This document shows positions 56,525 through 64,000 of a stretch of DNA of 64,000 bases, in pieces. Position 1 is the stretch's first letter, and each line of letters opens with the position of its first letter. Made by a program: the position numbers and the translations under genes. Origin of the DNA: Tillus elongatus (lineage: Eukaryota > Arthropoda > Insecta > Coleoptera > Cleridae); assembly GCA_964006375.1 (NCBI GenBank), contig OZ023265.1:14801252-14865251 (forward strand). The letters are read 5' to 3'. Below the pieces are notes generated by a model. That model saw only the letters and a list, made by a program, of their open reading frames with translations, was not told the origin of the DNA and ran no database searches.

Positions 56525-57115
56525 TTAAAAAATGCCTAATACAGAGATGGGACGATAGTTCTCCAAATTGGTACTGTCTCCCGCCTTCAACGCAGCAACA
56601 ACCACAGCCAGTTTCAATATATCAGGGAATTTTCGCAAACATATACAGGAATTTATAATTTTTGTAAGTGGCGCGGCAAGCTCAGCAGCACATTGCTTAA
56701 TAATTTTTATTGGAACATCATCAAAGCCGCTTGACTTTTTATTAGGAAGTTCGTTGATGATGTCAATAACTCCACATTCAATTACAGGTGTTATAAAAAG
56801 TGTTTTGGGCTTATATTGTTCGGCTGTGCAGCTATCAGACATCTGGCCCCCGAAATGCAACATGACCTTCCTCTCAGCGACACATGAAAAATATCCGGAA
56901 AATACCTCAGCAATTTCTACCCTACTAGTTATATTTTTGTATTCGTATAGTAAATTCGAAATGCAGTGCTCTTCACTAGGTTTGTTTTTCTTAAGATTAA
57001 CAAGCTGCCATAGTGCTTTAGTTTTATTTGTGGCGTTACAAATATAAGATGCTGTGTAGTTTTGTTTTTCCTGTTTAATTAGGCTACATACCTCGGCTTT
57101 CATTACTTTATACAT
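56525..57115 (-). pseudogene. CR1-like LINE linker and RT fingers
   Basis: 196-codon frame: MKAEVCSLIKQEKQNYTASY, TKALWQLVNLKKNKPSEEHC, KTLFITPVIECGVIDIINEL, NKKSSGFDDVPIKIIKQCAA, INSCICLRKFPDILKLAVVV and STNLENYRPISVLGIF. This is the standard CR1-type order (Y......S..K..W..IN, PVTExEI...I..LK..KSxGxDxIP, G.FP..LK.A.V.P, NYRPISLL). It runs into the palm frame near 56520 after a shift. No start codon context; 5' part missing. Confidence 0.8.
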
Positions 57116-57300
57116 AGCGTTAATCTTCCTCTCTCCGGATTATTTTCGCATTGAATTTAAAAGCCTTACGTCATTAAGTTTTTGTTGCAGATTTGGTGAA
57201 AACTTGATTCGATATTTTACGTTAAAACCGAAATTCACAACTTTTTTAATTTTCGGACAAGCTACCTCAAAGCACCAGACAAAAGTGTCCATTTTTTTAA

Positions 57301-57490
57301 AATGCCATGTCTACATCCTCAAATTCACTTAAATTAAAATCGTATGTGCTCGCAAAACTGTCGTTTCGTTTATTCATTCCCTTGATGACGCTAACTTTGT
57401 TAGAAAAACGATCATTGGGTCTAAAAACTGTATTGTGGTGAATTGGGCGCTCCAAATTGTACTTAGAAGTGCTCATCACAGTTACAATCT
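57301..57490 (+). repeat. decayed Penelope-type terminus
   Basis: CTTGATGACGCTAACTTTGT, TAGAAAAACGATCATTGGGT, TGTATTGTGGTGAATTGGGC and AGAAGTGCTCATCACAGTT align with the foldback arm at 35198-35284 and its outer flank (AACCTGTGATGAG). The hammerhead core is mutated (CTTGATGA, AGAAAAAC, GATCATT), so inactive. Confidence 0.55.
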
Positions 57491-58083
57491 TCGCTCATTG
57501 TAATGTCGTAACAGTTATCAAATTTGATGTTTCTAAGTTTATGAAAACTTGCTATGGCACTTGCTGCCAAAGAAATTTTAACAACCTACAAGAGTGCAAG
57601 AAAATGCAATATTTCATACCATAAGATATCGCCACTTCAGTGATTTAAACTGAAAGCAGCAACTATAAGCTTATTATCGGCGTATAACAGACATAAATGC
57701 TCACAGTCAGCTCTATATCTCTCCTATAATGATCAAGTGAAACTTGAAAGTGACTGTAAACTGCTGGGATAGCCACTGGAAATGAGCACTAGAACTGCAT
57801 CAGGCTAGATATCTCTTGGTGTTGATGCACGCGATAGTCACTCCTGAGGGATGGTCTCTAACTTATCTACTAAGTGCTTGGTGAATTTCTTAAACACATA
57901 AGGGACAGACGATGGCCGTTTCTGAATTATAGAGAACATATAAACTTTGTCCATTAGGATAACTTCGTTGATATACAGTGAATTAAACACGAGGTTTAGG
58001 TTTACGCAACAGATAAGTTATTTAGTAACATACAGGCTGTCCGATAATGGATGCATCATACTTCAAGCTGCCTTTGCCAAAAT
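57491..58083. other. unassigned
   Basis: No recognisable gene or repeat copy. An ACAGGCTGTCCGATAATG motif at 58034 resembles a mariner end but has no partner in the window. Confidence 0.3.
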
Positions 58084-58238
58084 GACTACGTGATAAGAAC
58101 ATGTGCCTATAAACTCAGTGGGCTTGGGTTCGATACCCAGGGGGAGATATTTTTACTTTTTCCACTACATTCTGTAAAACTAACATCATAGAGGTTGTGA
58201 CATTGCGTTTGAGTAAGTTGAAGGTCTGCACGTTGCGC
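58084..58238 (+). mobile_element. SINE fragment (same family as 17651)
   Basis: GATAAGAACATGTGCCTATAAA, TGGGTTCGATACCCAGGG (B box), TTTTTCCACTACATTCTGTA, TTGAGTAAGTTGAAGGTCTG and CACGTTGCGCCTCT match the head and first third of the SINE at 17651, with a diverged A box. It stops where a (TA)n begins (58243-58301). Confidence 0.65.
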
Positions 58239-58240
58239 CT

Positions 58241-58242
<2 letters not shown>

Positions 58243-58301
<59 letters not shown>
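58243..58301. repeat. (TA)n microsatellite
   Basis: About 58 bp joining the truncated SINE body. Confidence 0.9.

Positions 58302-59179
<878 letters not shown>

Positions 59180-59252
<73 letters not shown>
59180..59252. repeat. (TA)n microsatellite
   Basis: About 72 bp of (TA)n. Confidence 0.9.
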
Positions 59253-59254
<2 letters not shown>

Positions 59255-59740
59255 AGAAAAAATAGCCTGCTAATATGCAATTTAATCTTAATTTATGGTT
59301 TTATTAATTACGCAAAGAACTACCTCTTTTCAAATTTATAACAAATTTTATTTCATAGAATTTTTAAATTCAAACTTAAAGCGGATCCTTTATGAAAATC
59401 TTAAATTTTATTAACAAAGTGGGTTTAAAATTACAGACAGAATTTTGATTGGTATTAAAGTTTATAACAATATTAAAATAGCTTTTCGGATTTTGCACTG
59501 CGGACTTCGCGCCCTCTAGGTTCCTAATTTTTAACTATAGTGAGAATGTAAATAAGATTTCTTTTTATTTATTTAGAAGTTATAATTTCCCACAAATACT
59601 TTATACTGATAGATGTTTGACAGAATTGCCTGTCTTTATTTGAGGTTTCTGCCCCCTTGGTCTGATTGAAACAAAATAAAATGGATTTCAAATCTTGATT
59701 CTTGGCTAGTTTTGGTAGGTAAGTCTGGACGTAGTTATTC
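59253..59740. other. unassigned AT-rich DNA
   Basis: No feature supported. Confidence 0.25.
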
Positions 59741-59744
59741 TTTA

Positions 59745-60425
59745 TATATTTTTTTTTGTTCCCTCAGGGATCGTCCGCGGCCTTGCCGCCCCGATAGCAC
59801 CGCAACCCTTGGCTGTTTGTGCATACCCTTAGTCTTACTCCACCCATTCCAAGATCACTGTGCCTTGAACTAGTCTGCACAGCGATTGGTAGGGTGAAGT
59901 TTTATATTGCTCTGTATCCGGTCTAGAGCGACCGTAGATCAGTTGTCTTTTCCGGTCCAGAGCTATACACTCACACAAGATGTGCTGGGCTGATTCCTCC
60001 CCCTTGCCGCAGAGTCTGCATGCGAGGTCCCCTTCGAACCGCCCCATTTTATGCAGGTGTTTCTTGACGGCCATGTGTCCCGTCAAGAGACCTGTTGTGT
60101 TTCTGAGTTGTCCTCTGCTAAGGTTTAGCAGCTCCACAGCTCTCTTTGAACTGGGTCCGTCAATTATTGACTTCCCATGACTGAGCCCTGGACAGTCCGC
60201 CCAGTACACCTTGTGTTGGTTTCTGACCCAGGACTTAATGGCTCCCCTGGCAGTGCTCTTTGACACGCCCAGGGCCGGTTCTGGTCCCATAAATGGTTCT
60301 GCTGACCCTCTCTTCGCGAGACTGTCAGCTTCTTCATTGCCTTTAACCCCCGAGTGACCCGGCACATAGATGAGGGTCACCTCATTCTGCCCAGCCAGGT
60401 CGCTCGTCTCGTCTCGTCTCGGCAC
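59745..60425 (-). mobile_element. R1/I-type LINE 3' fragment
   Basis: Minus-strand, 5'-truncated copy with an A-rich tail (T-run at 59749-59758) and a GC-rich 3' UTR (CGGGGCGGCAAGGCCGCGGA in complement). GC content is far above its surroundings. At 60405-60420 the sequence CTCGTCTCGTCTCG, a short tandem repeat, marks the 5' junction. Confidence 0.8.
59835..60425 (-). pseudogene. LINE RNase H C-terminal part and Cys-rich tail
   Basis: 196-codon open frame. EVTLIYVPGHSGVKGNEEAD, SLAKRGSAEPF is the end of RNase H (last catalytic Asp in NEEAD). Then LNLSRGQLRNTTGLLTGHMA, KKHLHKMGRFEGDLACRLCG and ESAQHILCECIALDRKR, the CxxC...HxxxxC finger of R1/I/LOA-type LINEs. The first 12 residues come from the junction and are not LINE sequence. 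The frame is undamaged to its stop, so the copy is young, but it is a fragment with no RT. Confidence 0.8.
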
Positions 60426-61222
60426 TCACTCACTGGTAAATTTCTTGTTGTAAACAATCACTTAATACATTCTGTTGCTTCCAGGAACACAGTGGATCTT
60501 CTTTACACCAAATATACTTTAAAATATTGAAATTCTTTGTAAAATAATATATGACACTTGTTTTTTGCGTCTTAATTCATGAACAGCCGGAAACCTTGTC
60601 CAATTTCATCGTCGTTTCCTCTTTTGTCCCAGAGCAATCTCTCTTGAAATAACTAATACCTTTTTGACAGCTATGCATCTTTGAAAAAGTCCGGTAAGTT
60701 TAAATCATATCATTTACATGCCTATTATTAAAAATGACATTTGGAATAACCTTACTAATTCTAGACAATAATAAATAATACTAAATTTAAAACGAAAACA
60801 CTTTCAACTGCTGTAATTTTTTTATAAAGAGTCGCACAACATAAAACACTTTGTCTTTGATAAATTTTAGTCCACTGCTTACATAAAAACACTCTTATAT
60901 ATTATATACAAAGTGTTTGGGTTTTTCATTACATTTTATTATAACTTATCAAGGTGAATATTGTTTTAGAGCATAACTCTTTGGTTTGACTGTCATGATT
61001 AAGAGTTTAAGCTATTTGCATATAGATTTGGCTCATTTAAACCATTTAAACTGAGACACTATCCAAATTTGCTAAAGTTATAAATCCCAAAAGTTTCATT
61101 AATGATTATTTTAATAAACTATGGCTTTTTATACCTGTTATTGCCTATCCAACTAACTCTGACTAACAATAATAAAGAATATGCTTGTATACTAATGTTT
61201 TTATTTTGTTTTTATGTTTTAG
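60426..61222. other. unassigned, low repeat content (possible intron or intergenic)
   Basis: No transposon copy recognised. It precedes an exon-like segment at 61223 and may be intronic. Confidence 0.3.
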
Positions 61223-61296
61223 TGTAAAGAGAAAATGTCGAACGATATGGATATATACACAATTTACAGAGAGCCCATATACATCACGTGTAAACT
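61223..61296 (+). other. candidate short first coding exon
   Basis: Bounded by a pyrimidine-rich acceptor (TTTTATTTTGTTTTTATGTTTTAG, here T-runs ending in AG at 61222) and a strong donor (ACT then GTAAGTAT at 61297). An ATG at 61235 in context GAAAATG opens a frame to the donor: MSNDMDIYTIYREPIYITCK. 74 bp, not repeated in the window. A real gene would need further exons outside or unrecognised in the window; I do not recognise the peptide. Confidence 0.4.
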
Positions 61297-61542
61297 GTAA
61301 GTATTGTACTTACTACTGACCTGTGGTTCAATTATTTCAACACACGTTGCTAAGATAACACCCCAATATACCTCTATCTGAACATTTACATATTTCAACA
61401 AATAATAGGAGTTTAACGTCATCAAATTAGATTTCCGTAAGGGTTTTCCTTTTTTGTTTGTTTTATAGTAAAATTTATAGGGAATTTGTACTATGTATAT
61501 TTCTGATGTACTAATAGTTTATAATGTGCAATTTCCCAGCAC
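61297..61542. other. unassigned (downstream of candidate exon)
   Basis: No feature supported; would be intron if the exon is real. Confidence 0.25.
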
Positions 61543-61543
61543 A

Positions 61544-61637
<94 letters not shown>
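61543..61637. repeat. (TA)n microsatellite with CATA edges
   Basis: About 95 bp, with TACA steps at both edges. Followed by CACACAGTGCCCGTCTAAAG. Confidence 0.9.
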
Positions 61638-61642
<5 letters not shown>

Positions 61643-63081
61643 CACACAGTGCCCGTCTAAAGTCCGTTCCCCACTACTAGGTTTTGAACCACCCGGTATA
61701 TCGCAACAAAATTTAGACGGCTCAAATAAAATGTACAACCCTACGATTCTATGGAAAAAGGACAGCTGGAAATTTGAAAATGGCTCATAAGAGCCATCTT
61801 CAATTACTTTTTTGAACGGAGCATATTATTCTGTTTTCGAAATATTTTGTTTTCGAAATCTTCTCATAATTCTGAACATTTCCCTTAGATACACCTTTTT
61901 CCTAAATTTTATCGTTTTCGAAACATTAACGTTGTAAAAGTGATATTTCGGGTTAAAGTGAAAGATGGATTTTGGTTTTTAGTTAAATCCATATTTAGCG
62001 ATAATTACACCGAATTCATATTATGGAACCAGGCAATGGGTGGATGTTTTTCAATAGCGTCTTCTCACAGGGCTGCTCAAAAATGTAAAAGAACAAGAGT
62101 TGCATTTTTGACGATCCTTAATATTTTCAGGCCTGATTACCCTCCAATCGTGTGAAAAATCAGGCGCATTATTTCAGTGTGTAGAAACCAGAGAAAAACT
62201 TAAAGTGATTGTATTAGGGCTTAGTTAGGAAATGAGCAGCATATGCAGAATAAGGCAGAGGAGTATATTAACATTGAGTAAAAAGTGAAACAGACAACGC
62301 AGTCGCCGAAAAATGTACAAAAACAGGTAGCGACAGCTACTTATGAAGACAACTTCCTTGACGAAATATGTATTCTAGCGTATAACTCTCTATTTTGTCT
62401 TTGTTTTTTCGGGTGACTACTCTCCCCCTATTCTCAGTGCCCAAGTAAAAGTGTCTCGAGTAAAATATCAAAATGTTGTTACCTTAATTCATAGATTGTT
62501 TGTTTCTCCGCGGTTTTTAGTTCGTGAATTATTTAGTAAATTAAAAATTAGATCTCTGTTTAACCTAGATAGTACAGCGAATATAGGATTTTAATTTGCA
62601 AACAAGAATATTAACCTAAAAAGTAACCAAGACTAAATTTCAGCAGCAAAAGCACTTGTAATGTTGAGCTGAAAAGTAAACTTTACACAACGGTTCAACT
62701 TTACCACTAGCGAGTTCGTTTAGTACATGAGAGTTATTAAAACTTCTCAATATAGCTAAGAAAAACTTCTTGTTACAATAGCTGTTCCGTTCAGCCATGA
62801 GTTGCCCAGTGCATTACATTTTATCTAATATTTTGTAACTTCTATTTCTAATTTTCTGTTTCTCTGAAATATTGTTTTATATCCACATTGCGTATAATTA
62901 TAAACATATAGAGCTATGTGCAATTTTAGATATAGCAATTATAAAGCTGAAAACAAATTCTGATTTAGCTCAAATAAACTAAACAATTAAACATATTATT
63001 TCTGAACGTCATAACGTCTGGGTTTGACACGGTTGAAGGAAATTAAAGGCTTTTACTACCAGACAAACTGATTTATTCTCA
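61638..63081. other. unassigned, low repeat content
   Basis: A 72-codon frame at 61940-62155 (VKVKDGFWFLVKSIFSDNYT and onward) has ordinary composition but no domain and no partner. AATTTAGACGG at 61710 and CCGTCTAAA at 61650 form a short inverted pair. Nothing else can be supported. Confidence 0.3.
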
Positions 63082-63127
63082 AAACCCTACGCGTTTCGAC
63101 ACATTAACGTGCCATCTTCAGGGGTTT
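63082..63127 (-). ncRNA. hammerhead-like core with perfect stems
   Basis: Minus strand: stem I AAACCC/GGGTTT (6 bp), CTGAAGA (63121-63115; position 7 is free in hammerheads), one spare T, stem II GGCAC/GTGTC (5 bp with one G.U, loop GTTAAT), GAAA, tiny stem III AC/GT, cleavage triplet GTA (63091-63089). All helices are intact here. The sequence is unrelated to the cores at 35.2 and 35.6 kb except for the conserved bases and the same extra nucleotide. Confidence 0.5.
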
Positions 63128-63184
63128 AGACAAATTTCCTGTATCTCTTTCTGTAATTGAGACAGGAAATTTGTCTAAACCCCG
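63121..63184. repeat. perfect 22-bp inverted repeat next to the hammerhead-like core
   Basis: GGGGTTTAGACAAATTTCCTGT and its exact complement flank a 20-nt loop (ATCTCTTTCTGTAATTGAG region). The left arm overlaps stem I of the core. This resembles the two-arm Penelope terminus at 35099-35284. Confidence 0.85.
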
Positions 63185-63199
63185 TAAAACATGAAAAAA

Positions 63200-63360
63200 A
63201 AAATCGGGACGCAGCAAGCGCGTTATAGTAGTGAATTTTCATAAAAATTTTACACTATTAGCAAGGTTTATTATTAAAACAAATTCATTAAATTTAAATG
63301 GACCTTGGAGACCGGTTTTGGAGTCCCAGTTAGCGATTATTTGAAAAAAATTATATTTTT
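63200..63360 (-). mobile_element. HINE/foldback-family terminus and fragment
   Basis: GGGACGCAGCAAGCGCGTTA, TAGTAGTGAATTTTCAT is the 3' terminus on the minus strand, followed by ATTAGCAAGG and a decayed block GACCTTGGAGACCGGTTTTG, GAGTCCCAGTTAGCG resembling the 5' block. The hairpin now reads CGCAGCAAGCGCG. Confidence 0.5.
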
Positions 63361-63718
63361 GTTGTGTGTGTGTTTTGTTTCTTTAACGTCGTCCTATTTC
63401 CGCGACTATGGCCAATCACCGACGCCAGGGAGCAGTTTTACCTCACTATCCTGGAAATTTTGCCGAACCCCTGCCTTTCTGTAAGGAGAGTATGGATCTT
63501 TAACGTGCCCAACATCGCATGGACACGGGACCGACGGCTTTACGTCCCCTCTGAAGGGCGGAACGTGCAGACATTTAACTTGCTCAAATACAATGCCAGA
63601 ACCTCAGTTGATGTGAATGTTACAGTATGTACTGAAAAAGTGAAAGGAGTACCCTGGGATCGAACCCAGTACCCTTCGGTTCAGAGGCACACGTTCTTAC
63701 CCCTGAACCACCGAGGCT
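63361..63718 (-). mobile_element. tRNA-derived SINE, second full-length-looking copy
   Basis: Reverse copy of 17651-18017: tail (GT)n at 63361-63371, body (TATGGCCAATCACCGACGCC, GGATCTTTAACGTGCCCAAC, GGGACCGACGGCTTTACG), then B box (CTGGGATCGAACCCAG) and A-box region at the right end (CCCCTGAACCACCGAG). The B box is closer to consensus than in the first copy. The 143-codon frame across it is not a gene. Confidence 0.8.
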
Positions 63719-64000
63719 CTTATTATATTTTGTACGGAGCTAAAAAATTAAAATTTTGTCTTAGATATATATGTAAGTACTGCAAGTGTCTTTAAAAAAA
63801 TTGTGTTACAAATTTCATTAAAGTTACAAAAGATTTTCAGAAATAAAATAATTATTTACAAAGGGAATGTACCTGTCAAATTATACATATGGCAGGTATT
63901 TTTCCTTATTAATTGCTTTGATGGTTTTGTTTTAGTCAACCCATCCAGTTTTTGCAAACAATAAACAACAAAAAAGGTTTTTTAAAACAAATTTGTGGTT
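63719..64000. other. unassigned to window end
   Basis: AT-rich sequence, no feature supported. Confidence 0.25.

Larger units (their letters stand above)
56128..57300 (-). mobile_element. CR1-like LINE, central part
   Basis: Minus-strand fragment covering the end of the endonuclease-RT linker and RT motifs 0 to 4. It is cut at 56128 before the YxDD motif, so both ends of the element are missing. Separate frames are annotated below. The catalytic-region segment at 56338-56405 also occurs as a small piece at 9251. Confidence 0.75.

Noticed and set aside
56568..57047. Plus-strand 159-codon frame
   Set aside because: Antisense of the CR1-like RT frame, which has clear motif order on the minus strand.
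61640..61730. CAGTGCCCGTCTAAAG as an end of a Tc1-type transposon
   Set aside because: No inverted partner of useful length is found downstream; only a 9-bp inverted pair exists.

Overview
This is a gene-poor, repeat-saturated stretch of a large, AT-rich eukaryotic nuclear genome. The mix of elements (a mariner-type DD41D transposon with a DUF4817-like helix-turn-helix, Ty3/gypsy LTR elements, I-, CR1- and jockey-type LINEs, Penelope-like elements, DINE/HINE-like microsatellite elements and tRNA-derived SINEs) fits an arthropod, most likely an insect. I cannot name the species. I recognise no complete cellular gene. Almost all long reading frames are either transposon genes or artefacts of (TA)n, (CA)n and (ATT)n microsatellites.

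Layout. 1-11 kb: many copies of one (TA)n-bearing, Helitron/HINE-like element family and its foldback derivative (terminal hairpin ACGCACTTGCTGCGT), plus relics of a transposase and of a Penelope reverse transcriptase. 12.2-13.9 kb: 5' half of a non-LTR element (family L1a, my local label). 15.06-17.40 kb: a structurally complete mariner-type transposon with 266-bp inverted repeats, inserted in a (TA)n array; its third catalytic aspartate is asparagine. 17.6-21 kb: SINE, LINE fragment, probable solo LTR, HINE-like copy. 21.9-25.3 kb: a Ty3/gypsy element on the minus strand that keeps LTRs, gag-protease and the integrase C-terminus but has lost the polymerase core. 26.1-28.1 kb: I-type LINE with RNase H. 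29.3-34.1 kb: two more L1a copies head to head, separated by a Penelope RT fragment. 34.2-36.5 kb: a perfect inverted repeat around (TA)n, a Penelope 3' foldback with hammerhead-like cores, and a Penelope GIY-YIG endonuclease fragment followed by another hammerhead-like core. 40.0-42.6 kb: best-preserved L1a copy, nested in a HINE-like element. 43.6-45.8 kb: a second, broken mariner-type element. 46-48.2 kb: tandem HINE-like copies. 49-53 kb: CR1-like fragment with a duplicated 3' region, an isolated exon-like segment and GC-richer single-copy-looking DNA. 53.6-56 kb: GC-rich palindromes, an ATGGCGG array, a 217-bp tandem repeat and an LTR/PBS-like junction. 56.1-60.4 kb: two LINE fragments, a Penelope end relic and a SINE fragment. 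60.4-63 kb: lower repeat content with an exon-like segment. 63.1-63.7 kb: hammerhead-like foldback and a reverse SINE copy.

How the parts relate. The pieces do not form a pathway; they record serial transposition. (TA)n tracts inside HINE-like elements appear to act as landing sites for mariner, LTR and Penelope insertions. The most interesting signal is a set of hammerhead-ribozyme-like cores (CTGANGA, short stem, GAAA, NUH) at several Penelope-type ends, three of them sharing an extra nucleotide after CTGANGA. Two splice-site-bounded mini-exons (50751-50866 and 61223-61296) are the only hints of host-type genes.
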